Source: Pelosinus sp. IPA-1 (lineage in GTDB: Bacteria > Bacillota > Negativicutes > DSM-13327). Taken from it: 64,000 nt of DNA. The stretch is from positions 372,001 to 436,000 of the forward strand of contig NZ_BSVC01000004.1 of assembly GCF_030269905.1 (NCBI RefSeq), written 5' to 3'. A model generated the notes under the pieces. It ran no database searches, had not been told where the DNA came from, and was given only the letters and a program-made list of their open reading frames with translations. Positions 42,691 through 51,810 of the stretch are shown piece after piece (positions within the stretch are counted from its first letter, which is position 1; each line of letters opens with the position of its first letter). The translations under genes and the position numbers were made by a program.

Positions 42691-42797
42691 TGTCAATGGA
42701 TGAACAAAAGATATTGCTTCATATCCTTCTTCTCTTGCTCTGAATATAACTCAAAAGTCCTGCACTTATCCTAAGTAGTGCAGGACTTTATGCTATT

Positions 42798-43916
42798 TTA
42801 TTCTAGAACAGTAATAGTATCCCCATTTTTAAGCTGATCGATAAGAGTTGTTATTACCAGGCTATCTTGTGGTATAGCTGATGTAACTTCCAACAAATCT
42901 CCAATTACTTCACCGACTGTAACCTGTTGACGAATTGCCTTTCCTTCAATGTCGAAGAAAATAAAATATTGTCCTTCTGCGTCACGTAGCACGGCTTGGG
43001 CCGGAATCGCTATCGTACCGACCTCTTGTCCGGTAGCAATGCGCACGGTAATAGACATTCCCAGTGGTAACATATCCCCTGGCGGCTGGCTTAGTTTTAT
43101 ATGCGCCATAAAAGACGCAATTTGTTTATCTTTAACTTCGGGATAAATGCCGGAAACCTGCCCCGCCAGTTGCTGTCCCGCTACCTCGATAACTGCTTTT
43201 GAGCCGAGCTGGATAAAATATAACTCACTTTGTTCCAGCGGCACGACAATCTCTACATCTTGCCCACTGCCAAGCGACATAAGTTCTTGCCCTTCCGTAA
43301 CCGTACTGCCGGCAGCTACCACGCTTCCAGTAATCGTTCCATCAATTGGTGACTGAATCGTAACCGGGCCGTTCACGACAGTAGTAACCGGTCTTTCAGG
43401 TATTGTCATACCTTCTTGCGAACCCTGCATGCCTGCCTGAGCCGCCTGTAGACGCCCTTCCGCAGTTTCCAACTGTTTACGGGCAATAGCACCTTGTTCA
43501 TAGAGTTTTTTATACCGATTGTATTCATTTAATGCCTTTTCATATATATCCTTCGAAGCCGAAGAGACTTCTACTGGCGTAGAGTTAGACGCGACCATAA
43601 CCTTACTATCCCCGCCAGTGATGTCTAGTTTAATTAGCGGCTGACCAGCCTTCACTACCTGACCTGCTGTAACGTAGACATCATTAACACGGCCTGCCCC
43701 TTCAGTGTAAACAGGAACCATCGTCGCATGCACTACCAATCCGGCACGCTCAATGTTTAGTGGTTTACTAACAGTCCTGACTTGAGTAACTGTGACACTC
43801 ATTGGCGTCCGCTGACTCGTACGTTGTAAAAAAAAAGTCGTTGCGATGGCTAAAAAAACAGTCACTACTATGATTGCCTTCATCGACTTACGAAATTGTT
43901 GTAAAGATATCTGCAT
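42798..43916 (-). CDS. RND/MFP-type efflux periplasmic adaptor
   Basis: This adaptor of about 372 residues has one N-terminal membrane anchor (SMKAIIVVTVFLAIATTFFL). A split lipoyl domain (EGAGRVNDVYVTAGQVVKAG ... PIDGTITGSVVAAGSTV) flanks a short helical hairpin, and beta-barrel and membrane-proximal domains follow. Such adaptors join inner-membrane RND or ABC pumps to outer-membrane channels. No pump or channel gene is next to it, so it is an orphan here. I favour the ATG at 43916, nine bases past GGAG, over the ATG at 43931. Confidence 0.85.
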   Translation of the reverse strand: MQISLQQFRKSMKAIIVVTVFLAIATTFFLQRTSQRTPMSVTVTQVRTVSKPLNIERAGLVVHATMVPVYTEGAGRVNDVYVTAGQVVKAGQPLIKLDITGGDSKVMVASNSTPVEVSSASKDIYEKALNEYNRYKKLYEQGAIARKQLETAEGRLQAAQAGMQGSQEGMTIPERPVTTVVNGPVTIQSPIDGTITGSVVAAGSTVTEGQELMSLGSGQDVEIVVPLEQSELYFIQLGSKAVIEVAGQQLAGQVSGIYPEVKDKQIASFMAHIKLSQPPGDMLPLGMSITVRIATGQEVGTIAIPAQAVLRDAEGQYFIFFDIEGKAIRQQVTVGEVIGDLLEVTSAIPQDSLVITTLIDQLKNGDTITVLE

Positions 43917-44117
43917 ATTTGTCATCTCCATTATGAAAACTTAGCCGTTACTATGTTCTCATGTTTCGTAAGTCGCGTCAAGTTGTTATTTTCAGCAGAA
44001 TTTTTAATTTTAGGCAGGCAAAATATCTCGATTTCCGCTATAATGTAAAATGGTAGACAAATTTCCTATACGCTACCTTTTATCTTATAATTCTATGTTT
44101 AAGGAGGAACCCCAGTA

Positions 44118-44750
44118 ATGACAGATCCTATAGAAACTCAGACTGCAAAAAAGACAAATGTTATCAAAAAAATGCTAACACTCTCAGCACCATGGCGCAT
44201 CTTCTTGCTATGTATGCTACTTATATCGATACTCTTCTACCAATTACACTTGCCGCTTACCTCACAGGTGGCAACAGCAAATGAAGTTACTGCGTACACA
44301 GCTCCCAGCTTGCCAGCTCCACCCTCGATTACCCCTAAACCAGCTGCTAACTTAGTTGCAACACCTTCTATTTGGCCTGTTCGAGGAACCATTACTTCAG
44401 GGTTTGGTTGGCGAATCTCGCCATTCGGCGACGGTAATGAGTTACATCCTGGTGTCGATATTGCTTATACCATGGGCGCACCAGTAGTAGCAACTGCCGA
44501 CGGCGAAGTCGTAGCGAGTGGCCCGGCTGGTGGCTATGGCAATCTAGTACAAATTGACCACGGAAATGGTATTGCAACACTATACGGCCACAACTCCCAG
44601 CTAGCTGTTAATGTCGGACAGCAAGTCAAGAAAGGACAGGTTATTGCCTATGCTGGCAGCACTGGCAAAAGCACCGGCCCCCATGTCCATTACGAAGTGC
44701 GTGTAAACAATACTCCTATCGATCCAATGAAATACCTAGTATCCTATTAA
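44118..44750 (+). CDS. M23-family metallopeptidase (LytM domain)
   Basis: This 210-residue protein has one N-terminal transmembrane anchor (about residues 27-48), a Pro/Ala-rich linker and a C-terminal LytM domain. The zinc ligands are in ELHPGVDIAY and GPHVHYEV. Other family segments are GNLVQIDHGNGIATLYGH and VKKGQVIAYAGSTGKS. M23 peptidases cut peptide cross-links in peptidoglycan. ATG follows AAGGAGG. It is divergent from the adaptor gene and not obviously linked to it. Confidence 0.92.
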   Translation: MTDPIETQTAKKTNVIKKMLTLSAPWRIFLLCMLLISILFYQLHLPLTSQVATANEVTAYTAPSLPAPPSITPKPAANLVATPSIWPVRGTITSGFGWRISPFGDGNELHPGVDIAYTMGAPVVATADGEVVASGPAGGYGNLVQIDHGNGIATLYGHNSQLAVNVGQQVKKGQVIAYAGSTGKSTGPHVHYEVRVNNTPIDPMKYLVSY

Positions 44751-44889
44751 TAATGTCAATAAAAAAAGCAGCTGCATCCCTGAGGCTGTAGCTGGCTTAT
44801 TTCAGAACGCTATTTTTGAATTATTAAATCTTGCTTGGTATATTTCTATTCTCACATACTACTAATGCAACTAACCCCATAAACCTACT

Positions 44890-44935
44890 CGCAAAATAAG
44901 GAAGCTACGTATATTCGTGGCTTCCTTATTTTGCG
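44890..44935. terminator. Perfect bidirectional hairpin
   Basis: Arms CGCAAAATAAGGAAGC and its complement, 16 bp, with a 14-base loop. A weaker hairpin (AGCAGCTGCATCC...) at 44767-44796 follows the M23 gene directly. The rest of the 300-base gap to the next small gene has no gene. Confidence 0.75.
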
Positions 44936-45077
44936 AATTATTGTACTATCCCACAAAGGAAACTAGCAAATTGCCATTATCTTTTAGCGATAATATATGT
45001 TTCGCCATAGTAAATGTCTTACAATCCGCTGAAAATCATTAGACTAAGGCGGCAAAATTAATGACCACTTTGAGTAA

Positions 45078-45200
45078 TTACAAATTAAATAGTGCAATAA
45101 TCGAGTTACTTGCAGTGTACAATACTAGTATTCCAACGAAAATGACAATAGGATGATTGCGCCATTCACTTTCTTTTTTTATTTCTTTTATATTATCCAC
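45078..45200 (-). CDS. Small membrane protein, EWRxHPIVIF family, copy 3
   Basis: GTG at 45200, with AAGAGGTG upstream, opens a 40-residue paralog of the genes at 15270 and 23267. It reads SEWRNHPIVIFVGILVLYTA and ends SIIALFNL. Substitutions relative to the other copies are conservative, so the helix is under selection. Confidence 0.65.
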   Translation of the reverse strand: MDNIKEIKKESEWRNHPIVIFVGILVLYTASNSIIALFNL

Positions 45201-45225
45201 AAAAAACACCTCTTTGCATCTTTAA

Positions 45226-45399
45226 TCAAGCATTTGATAGTTTTTTAATCCTCTCGCAATTAACTAATTCTCTTATTCTAGCATGGATTGTAATTTCAAT
45301 ATCCCTAGTTAACTCTCCTAGAAGTCTCTCTACTTGTTCGTCACTAGCCTCAGAAAAATATTTTTTCACAAGCTGTTTTGTTTCTTCTTGTTTCAACAT
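45226..45399 (-). CDS. Small acidic helical protein, 57 residues
   Basis: ATG at 45399 has only a GGAG eleven bases upstream. The product MLKQEETKQLVKKYFSEASD is helical throughout and continues DEQVERLLGELTRDIEITIH. It lies 25 bases upstream of the EWRxHPIVIF copy 3 start on the same strand, so the two probably form an operon. Function unknown. Confidence 0.55.
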   Translation of the reverse strand: MLKQEETKQLVKKYFSEASDEQVERLLGELTRDIEITIHARIRELVNCERIKKLSNA

Positions 45400-45499
45400 A
45401 ACAAATACTCCTTATTTATTACTAATTATTATTACTTCAATGTAAAAATGAAAATTCCTTCTTCCTAATTGAACAAAATACAATACTAATAGGATGTTT

Positions 45500-45765
45500 T
45501 TTACCGCCTTCTGTGATTCTTATTGTGAAGCTAATAAAGAATAGCTTGTATTGGAAAACAAGATGCACCTACTCCGCTAGGGCACTATCATGCTATTAAA
45601 TACCATCAATTGATGTAGACTTTGCTCTCGAAGGTTAGTTTTATCATCAGTAAAACACGCTTCACAATCATGGCCTTGTAGAAGGATATGTTTCTAATGG
45701 CTGTATTAGAAGCTAGAATCATTGTTAAAATTAGCCATGCTGCTTGTTTTTTCACTGTTTAAACC
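45500..45765 (+). pseudogene. Decayed L,D-transpeptidase gene
   Basis: Plus-strand frames read CIGKQDAPTPLGHYHAIKY. After stops, DVDFALEG and HNHGLVEGYVSNGCIRLEA appear, the catalytic SxGCIR region of YkuD L,D-transpeptidases. At least three in-frame stops or shifts interrupt it. The upstream part of the 45400-46021 gap shows nothing more. Confidence 0.6.
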
Positions 45766-46021
45766 TTATTAATTTTATTTTTAATATATAAACGATTAGC
45801 AATAAGCGAAAAGCAGCAAATAATTCCAGTGTACACAAAGCAATATAGCTAATTCTATTAACAAGAAAATAGGTTCCCCATCTTACGAAGATATTAACCT
45901 TATACGCTTTTTCACGTCTAATGCTTTATAATATAGACTTTAACTTGCTTAACTTAAAGTCCAAAGGTATACTAAAGGTATTCCAAAGGAATTTTACTAA
46001 TAAGAAAAGAGTGTGAGCATA

Positions 46022-46267
46022 ATGGCAAAAGTATTTTTCCCTGAAGCAGCCGCTATGGTACCAGCTAGTCCACCCCATCCTCCTAATACCCAATATAGAG
46101 TTTCTATAGGTCTTGAAACTTGGGGCGGAGAAAACCATAGAGTAGTTAAAGTTCAAATGGTTTATGACGGTAAGGTAGCGGACCGTAGGCCTCCGTCTTA
46201 TCCTGTTGGAAACGATGATTATATGCGAGTGACAGAAGTTATACGAAAAATAATTAATAGAAGCTAA
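46022..46267 (+). CDS. Hypothetical protein, 81 residues
   Basis: The product starts MAKVFFPEAAAMVPASPPHP and continues with beta-rich segments (RVSIGLETWGGENHRVVKVQ). It ends in a helix (VTEVIRKIINRS). The start is uncertain: the ATG at 46022 has only AAGAG upstream, and a GTG nine bases earlier is possible. A perfect terminator overlaps its stop codon, which supports expression. Family not recognised. Confidence 0.6.
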   Translation: MAKVFFPEAAAMVPASPPHPPNTQYRVSIGLETWGGENHRVVKVQMVYDGKVADRRPPSYPVGNDDYMRVTEVIRKIINRS

Positions 46268-46300
46268 AAAAAGGTTGCATAATAGCAACCTTTTTTTAGC
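46263..46300. terminator. Terminator overlapping a stop codon
   Basis: Perfect 16-bp arms GCTAAAAAAAGGTTGC and complement with a 6-base loop. The TAA stop codon of the 81-residue gene lies inside the left arm. Confidence 0.85.
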
Positions 46301-46437
46301 TTCTATCGCCTCGTTTAGAGATAAAAATAACATCCTTTTAGTTTTTTGTATCGCCTTTGCAAAGGGGATATAGACCAACTTACAAGGAGTGAGGCTAATC
46401 AATGAATGATTGGCCTCCTACTCATTGTTCTTTGTGA

Positions 46438-47616
46438 TTATCTCGCCAGGATATAAATTTTTTCTATATCCTCCATATTTAGAACTTGGAAATTGCCGAT
46501 GGTTCTCGTTTTTTTAAAGCTACACTTGTAAGCTAACTCGTGAATCTGCTCGTCTGTTAATTCAACACCCAATTCTCTAATAGAAGTGGGCATACCAATA
46601 CATTGATAAAAATTCTCCATGGCTTTGATACCTTCTAGAGCGGTTTTTTCAGGATCTTTGAAATCGTTGGACACCCCCAACACATTCACCGCAAACTGTA
46701 CAAAACGCATTACATCAGCCTTATATACATACCGTGCCCAACTTCCCCACACCGCCGACAGGCCCGCACCGTGAGCTACATCGAACATGCCGCCCAACTC
46801 ATGTTCCAACTGATGGCACGACCAGTCACCAACAGAACCGCACCCTGTCAATCCATTGTGTGAAAGGCTTCCAGCCCACATTATTTCTGCACGTGCATCA
46901 TAACATTGGGGTTTATGCATCAGTATTTTTGCGTTATGGATCACGGTCCTCATCAAACCTTCGCTGATACTATCTGTCACTTCCATGCTTCTTTCCGTGG
47001 TGAAATAACGCTCCATAGTATGCATTAGAATATCAGTACAGCCACTTTCCGTCTGATACTGTGGTAACGTATATGTCAGCTCGGGATTCATAATAGCAAA
47101 TTTGCATCGTGAATAGTCAGTATTACAGCCTCTCTTTAGCCATCCTTCTTCCTTGGTGATAACAGAGGAGCTACTCATCTCACTACCCGCTGCTGCAATA
47201 GTCAGGATGACACCGATTGGCAGGCATCCGGTTGCCTTAGCTTTGCCTTCGTACAAATCCCATACATCGCAGTCATTTACCATACCGTAGCCGATGGCTT
47301 TGGCAGAATCAATAACGCTACCGCCACCTACAGCTAGAATGAAGTCAACATTTTCTTTTTTGCACAGATCTATACCTTCGTATACCTTAGAAAGTCTAGG
47401 GTTAGGTACCACACCACCCAAAGTAACATATTCGATCTCTGCATCTGTGAGAGAATCAAATACTTTGTCCAGCAAGCCTGACTGCTTCGCACTACTGCCT
47501 CCGAAATGTACTAACACCTTTTTACATTTCTGTGCTTGAATAAGGCTTCCAGTCTGCGCTTCCGCATCCTTACCGAAAACCACTTTAGTAGGGGTATAAT
47601 ATTCAAAATTTTTCAT
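46438..47616 (-). CDS. Iron-containing alcohol dehydrogenase (YqhD/BdhA type)
   Basis: This 392-residue group III alcohol dehydrogenase is similar to NADPH-dependent butanol or aldehyde reductases. It has the GGSVIDSAKAIGYG cofactor motif. Metal ligands lie in CTDILMHTMERYF and, further on, in CHQLEHELGGMFDVAHGAGL. It reduces aldehydes to alcohols, probably in fermentation or aldehyde detoxification. ATG follows AGGAGTG. An Spx/ArsC-like gene lies 20 bases upstream on the same strand, which suggests an operon of redox-related genes. Confidence 0.93.
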   Translation of the reverse strand: MKNFEYYTPTKVVFGKDAEAQTGSLIQAQKCKKVLVHFGGSSAKQSGLLDKVFDSLTDAEIEYVTLGGVVPNPRLSKVYEGIDLCKKENVDFILAVGGGSVIDSAKAIGYGMVNDCDVWDLYEGKAKATGCLPIGVILTIAAAGSEMSSSSVITKEEGWLKRGCNTDYSRCKFAIMNPELTYTLPQYQTESGCTDILMHTMERYFTTERSMEVTDSISEGLMRTVIHNAKILMHKPQCYDARAEIMWAGSLSHNGLTGCGSVGDWSCHQLEHELGGMFDVAHGAGLSAVWGSWARYVYKADVMRFVQFAVNVLGVSNDFKDPEKTALEGIKAMENFYQCIGMPTSIRELGVELTDEQIHELAYKCSFKKTRTIGNFQVLNMEDIEKIYILAR

Positions 47617-47636
47617 TACTAATACACTCCTAATTC

Positions 47637-47990
47637 CTATTTAATTTGCTTCCATTCATCTTCCTTAAATCCTACCAATACTCGATTACCAGTAATTAAT
47701 ATAGGCCGTTTGACCAGCATTCCATTGGTTGCAAGTATGGCGAACATCTCTGTATCGCACATCTTCGGTAGCTTGTCTTTTAGTTGCATTGATTTGTATA
47801 AAAGTCCGCTGGTGTTAAAAAACTTTTTAAGCGGAAGGTGGCTTTTCTTCTGCCACTCCTCTAATTCGACCGCAGACGGATTTTCATCCTTGATATTCCT
47901 CTCCTCATAAGTAATGCCATTATCATTCAGCCATTTCTTTGCATTTTGACAGGTGGTGCATTTGGGGTAATAAACAAACTGATATCTCAT
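47637..47990 (-). CDS. Spx/ArsC-family thioredoxin-fold protein
   Basis: This 117-residue protein has the CTTCQNAKKWL redox motif near residue 12 and the ArsC/Spx fold segments NIKDENPSAVELEEW and MLVKRPILI. The pattern fits arsenate reductase-related Spx/MgsR/YffB proteins. Whether it reduces a substrate or binds RNA polymerase cannot be told; the RPI motif of Spx-type proteins is present. It is co-directional with the alcohol dehydrogenase downstream and is not part of the arsenic cluster at 4-10 kb. Confidence 0.85.
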   Translation of the reverse strand: MRYQFVYYPKCTTCQNAKKWLNDNGITYEERNIKDENPSAVELEEWQKKSHLPLKKFFNTSGLLYKSMQLKDKLPKMCDTEMFAILATNGMLVKRPILITGNRVLVGFKEDEWKQIK

Positions 47991-48015
47991 GTAATTTCCT
48001 CACTTGTTTGACATT

Positions 48016-48930
48016 TTATATGCGCATTGCCATGCGCCGAAAAGTATGGCGTTTTCCGCGAATCGCAATAGAATAGGCTAAAATATTCTCCGGAATAGCA
48101 AAACCAGCATATCCTGCATCACCAATATGGTGAATATCAGTTCCGGCCATTTTGCAGTTTAGTGCAATGCTTTTAATTGTCTGGGTATCTGCCCCTTCTT
48201 GGGAAGTACCGATCGTAGTCATCACTAAAGCTCCATGTTGATGTACATATTCACAAATTCGTTTAATAAACTCAACTGTAATTCCTGGTACAGTCCCGGG
48301 GGCTGGCACCAGAATAATGTCAGCTCCAGCAGTTAAGAATTTTTCTACAGTCTGCTCAGTTATAATATTTTCTGCAGCTTCGCTCTTAATCCCAGAAGCA
48401 TGCATTTTCCCTGCGATAATAACAATATCATTGCCTAACTCACTACGAATTTCGGCAATTGCATGTTGAATGGTTTGATTATCAACACCTACTTTAGGAT
48501 TACCTGTAATAGTAATGAGTTGGGCACCTTGCTCATATGCCAGACGAGCATTTTCCCGAGTCGCCCTGCGCCCTAATGGCAACTCTTCTTTTTCTCCCAT
48601 AAACACGGGATCACTTGCCACCGGCTCAAGATTCACGCCAACAACCCTACCACTCAAGCGTTTTACCGCTTCAATCACACTTTCACCCTGTAGTGGGGTA
48701 ATACCAAAAACATTTGGTTTATATACATCATATAGATTTAAAAGCACAATATCAGCACCAAGGCCAGCCGCTAATTCAGGATTGCTAACATCATAGAGCA
48801 TTGACATCATCGGACAAACCATTTCACTCAAGATGGTACGACCTTCCGCCGTCCTAATACTTTCTACCAAAGCATTACCTTGTAGCTTCAGTAGTTTTTC
48901 TGGACGTAAATCTAATATACGTTCACTCAT
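48016..48930 (-). CDS. DUF7916-type TIM-barrel protein (PEP-mutase-like)
   Basis: This 304-residue cytosolic protein appears to be a TIM barrel. Segments include LAAGLGADIVLLNLYD, then VVGVNLEPVASDP, LITITGNPKVGVDN and ADIILVPAPGTVPGIT. Similar proteins are catalogued as DUF7916 and were earlier mislabelled haloacid dehalogenases. No reaction is established. ATG follows AGGAGG. It lies 25 bases upstream of the Spx-like gene and is probably in the same transcript. Confidence 0.65.
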   Translation of the reverse strand: MSERILDLRPEKLLKLQGNALVESIRTAEGRTILSEMVCPMMSMLYDVSNPELAAGLGADIVLLNLYDVYKPNVFGITPLQGESVIEAVKRLSGRVVGVNLEPVASDPVFMGEKEELPLGRRATRENARLAYEQGAQLITITGNPKVGVDNQTIQHAIAEIRSELGNDIVIIAGKMHASGIKSEAAENIITEQTVEKFLTAGADIILVPAPGTVPGITVEFIKRICEYVHQHGALVMTTIGTSQEGADTQTIKSIALNCKMAGTDIHHIGDAGYAGFAIPENILAYSIAIRGKRHTFRRMAMRI

Positions 48931-48986
48931 CCATCTTCCTCCTTATTGTATTCTAATTTTAAAATAGTCTAACTTTTCCAATGGGA

Positions 48987-49412
48987 TCAGGGAAAGATCA
49001 AAGCATTATTTTCATCAAAACTTAAAAAAGGATTCCAAGCAACTTCCCATAAATAACCGTCTGGGTCAGCAAAATAGCCGCTATAACCTCCCCAAAATAC
49101 TTTTTGGGCTTTTTTGATAATTTTTGCTCCTGCTTGTTCAGCCTTATAGAGAACTTCATCTACTTCTTCAATACTTTTAGCATTATGCGCTAAAGTAATA
49201 CCTGAAAAGCCTGTTCCTTCTGAACTTACATTTGCATCTTCTGCAAGTAGTTGTTTAGGATATAGTGATAAACCAACGCCTCCTAAATCAAAGAAGACGA
49301 TATTATCCTGACTTGCACTTGAAGACTTCCATCCCAAACCGTCCCGATAAAACCTAGTAGCAGTATCTAAATCCTTTACGCCTAAAGTAACCAATGTTAA
49401 TTTATTTCGCAC
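48987..49412 (-). CDS. VOC-family (glyoxalase/dioxygenase-fold) protein
   Basis: This 141-residue two-module VOC protein reads TLGVKDLDTATRFYRDGLGW and ends ... FADPDGYLWEVAWNP, including the paired-beta-alpha-beta metal-site pattern. VOC proteins include glyoxalases, dioxygenases and antibiotic-binding proteins; the substrate is unknown. I take the GTG at 49412, six bases past AAGGTG, as start. It begins the possible VOC-DUF7916-Spx-alcohol dehydrogenase transcript, though 56 bases separate it from the next gene. Confidence 0.85.
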   Translation of the reverse strand: MRNKLTLVTLGVKDLDTATRFYRDGLGWKSSSASQDNIVFFDLGGVGLSLYPKQLLAEDANVSSEGTGFSGITLAHNAKSIEEVDEVLYKAEQAGAKIIKKAQKVFWGGYSGYFADPDGYLWEVAWNPFLSFDENNALIFP

Positions 49413-49684
49413 AACAATCACCTTCTTTTAACTATTTTTAAAAATGTAAATGTTGACTATCACTTTAATTATCATCTTCGAGATATATTTATCTGTATCC
49501 TGCTTACTGAGTATATTATGTGTAAGTATCAAAGGAATTTGTCCCTGCCCAAGTTAATATAGCTGCGCCTTGTTGTTTTTCCTTATGTATATCCATCAAC
49601 TATTAGAAGAAGAATATATCAATTAATGCTATTCTTCTTATTCTGGGTCAATGGTAACTTTACAGAGAAATCACGGAGGGATTT

Positions 49685-50236
49685 ATGAAACAATTTCCAA
49701 GTTATGAAAGGGTACAGCACATACAGTCATTGGCTGACACTGCAGGTCGTGATAACTGGGTTTATGCTGTGGTTTTTACCTATCAGTGGTGGATATTGGT
49801 TGCCTTAATGATTATCCCCTATATTGTGTGGTGGAAAATCGTCGACCGTAAAAATTTCTTTGAAATTACGACTTACGGATTATTAGTAGCTTTATTTACC
49901 GGCCTACTAGATGCAATTGGTGTAGAATTGGATATCTGGGATTATAAATACGATCTAGTCCCTTTATTGGATGTCCTTATCGTATATGATGTGTCTATAT
50001 TGCCGATTACGTATATGCTTGTTTATCAGTACTTCCAAACATGGAGGTCATTTGCCATGGCTCATGTCATCGTTGCTTTTGTTTTCGCCTTTGTCTTTGA
50101 GCCTATTCTTATGTGGTTAGATATTTACCACCCATCCAAATGGACACATAGTTATTCTTTTGTCGGATTTTTTCTTGTTGCCATATTTCTCCGATGGCTG
50201 ATGAACCGATTAATTAAAAAGAGCAAATCATTCTAA
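49685..50236 (+). CDS. CBO0543-family membrane protein
   Basis: This 183-residue protein has about five transmembrane helices and matches the CBO0543 family common in spore-forming Firmicutes. Segments are WWILVALMIIPYIVWWKIVD, GLLDAIGVELDIWDYKYDL and the W-x-H-SY segment near the end. Function is unknown. ATG follows CGGAGGG. It is monocistronic, with a GAGGGG-type terminator at about 50354-50380. Confidence 0.85.
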   Translation: MKQFPSYERVQHIQSLADTAGRDNWVYAVVFTYQWWILVALMIIPYIVWWKIVDRKNFFEITTYGLLVALFTGLLDAIGVELDIWDYKYDLVPLLDVLIVYDVSILPITYMLVYQYFQTWRSFAMAHVIVAFVFAFVFEPILMWLDIYHPSKWTHSYSFVGFFLVAIFLRWLMNRLIKKSKSF

Positions 50237-50451
50237 TTTAGAATTTATTTACAATTGAAGAGTAAACATAGACAATGCATTGCCGATCATAGTTCCCAGA
50301 TTAACTAGACAACCCCTTGTCCATTTGCATTCTCTCAGTACTTGGACATTCTACCCCTCTCATAGTCTTTATGGGAGGGGATTTTTTGAAATAAATAGAG
50401 GTTTCTATTCTTTTTTTACCGAATATTCTATTAATTGAGAAAGGAAGTGTT

Positions 50452-51069
50452 ATTACGGATACTAAGGAGCTGCAGATATTAAAATCTCTTCATCATAAGA
50501 TAGAACAAAATGCCTTTGATGAAAAAGATATTTATTCTTTTTTTACTATAATCAAGAAATTGGCGAAAAAAGATACCCCTACTGTTGAACTTGGTGATTT
50601 TATCGTTCAGAGAGAAAGATATAGAGGATTTATTAATACATATTTACTTGACGCAAAGGCAAAGTTAGATAAATCAGCAAAAGATAAAGTAGCACTAACT
50701 ATTGAACCCGTTTACTCGTTTGATGAAATACTCCAAGATATTAATGCAGTTATGGTGTTGCATAAATTATCTACTTTTAAAGATGAAGTTATTTGTGGAA
50801 TTGTTTTATGCATAATCTCCCTTTTGCACGATGTGAAACTATCGAATAAAAAAGAACAACTTGGCCAGTTAGTATTTTCTATTCAAAATGATCAAATCAT
50901 ACTCTTAGGTGTAATACATGGCAAAAATAAAATCGATGTGCATTTTCCGATAATCGCAACGAAAAATATTTTTTGTCAGATAGCGAATCAAACTAATGAA
51001 CCTATTCTATTTAGTGATGGCGTTAAAATAAAGAATGCCCATAATAAATTGATTGTTAATTTCAACTAA
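50452..51069 (+). CDS. Hypothetical protein with an unusual start codon
   Basis: The open frame from 50452 encodes 205 residues rich in Lys, Glu and Ile (LKSLHHKIEQNAFDEKDIYS, RERYRGFINTYLLDAKAKL). The coding character continues upstream of the first TTG (50560). A good AAAGGAAG sits six bases before an ATT at 50452, and no in-frame ATG, GTG or TTG lies nearer. So either ATT is used or the original start codon was lost. A terminator follows. No family is recognised. Confidence 0.55.
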   Translation: MTDTKELQILKSLHHKIEQNAFDEKDIYSFFTIIKKLAKKDTPTVELGDFIVQRERYRGFINTYLLDAKAKLDKSAKDKVALTIEPVYSFDEILQDINAVMVLHKLSTFKDEVICGIVLCIISLLHDVKLSNKKEQLGQLVFSIQNDQIILLGVIHGKNKIDVHFPIIATKNIFCQIANQTNEPILFSDGVKIKNAHNKLIVNFN

Positions 51070-51120
51070 AATTAAAGCAAGGGTACCTCGTGTTTAGTTC
51101 TCCAGCTCACGATATCGCCG

Positions 51121-51148
51121 CTCCTATTGACGTGTATGTCAATAGGAG
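51121..51148. terminator. Terminator
   Basis: Perfect 11-bp stem CTCCTATTGAC / GTCAATAGGAG, 52 bases past the stop at 51069. Downstream (51250-51275) AAAAAGCACCCCTAAGGATGCTT is a short hairpin shared with 24347 and 35074. Confidence 0.75.
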
Positions 51149-51402
51149 CTTTCTATGTTCTAAATTCTTTAGCTGATACCATTTTGTAATGCCTCGGCTA
51201 TAGCATCCTGATATTAGTTACCGATAAAGAATTATCGCAGTTAATAAATAATAAAAAGCACCCCTAAGGATGCTTAATAAAGAGTGTTGAACTTTAGCAA
51301 AGTTTATTAAACTTCTTCCTATAAATGCTAGTACTCTTTTTAAATTCGATACTTTATAGTGTTCTTTACTTAGAATATTTTGCACAGATCATATCTTCAT
51401 AT

Positions 51403-51555
51403 TTAATCACTAACGTACCTATTATATAAATTCTTGGTAGCCAACGTAATAATAATAATTGAAACTACTATATTTGGTATACTTATGTACCAAGAAGTTA
51501 CTAGATTATTTACCCCTATTAAAACTGTATTTAGTAATGTTAGATAAAAAATCAT
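51403..51555 (-). CDS. Small membrane protein, MIFYLTLLN family, copy 2
   Basis: This 50-residue paralog of 24468-24620 differs at only a few positions (NTVLIG for NITLIG, YISIPN for YVSIPN, NRYVSD for NKFVSD). The upstream GGAGGTGTAGCT is identical. The duplication extends over neighbouring non-coding DNA and the next tiny gene. Confidence 0.7.
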   Translation of the reverse strand: MIFYLTLLNTVLIGVNNLVTSWYISIPNIVVSIIIITLATKNLYNRYVSD

Positions 51556-51572
51556 AGCTACACCTCCAACAT

Positions 51573-51601
51573 TATAATATGCACATTAGCTTAATGATAG
51601 T
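51573..51601 (-). promoter_or_regulatory. Sigma-K-like promoter of copy 2
   Basis: CATATTATA is conserved exactly with copy 1. The AC element is 18 rather than 17 bases upstream. Confidence 0.3.
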
Positions 51602-51675
51602 CTAATTTTTTAAAGTATTGAGCTAAACAATTTACTTATGTCTTTTATTTAAAAAGAGCACAAAGGTTTTGGTAT

Positions 51676-51810
51676 CTAAATATGGGTCCTACGTCTTATT
51701 GTAGATCTTCTCTTGCTTTTTATTTTCGCATAAAAGTCAATACACATTGTTAGTATTCCCAAAAGGGTCGCAATTGTTGTTAATATATTTTGTATCCTAT
51801 CATAATCTAC
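51676..51810 (-). pseudogene. Small single-helix protein with basic tail, copy 2, start codon lost
   Basis: The frame aligns with 24737-24868: DYDRIQNILTTIATLLGILT followed by a basic tail SKRRSTIRRRTHI. The GTG of copy 1 is GTA here, and no other in-frame start lies near the AGGAGGTG. It is probably silent, unless it starts at a non-standard codon. Confidence 0.45.

Noticed and set aside
45926-46402. 158-codon minus-strand frame
   Set aside because: It overlaps the 81-residue plus-strand gene and its terminator, and shows no protein-like pattern.
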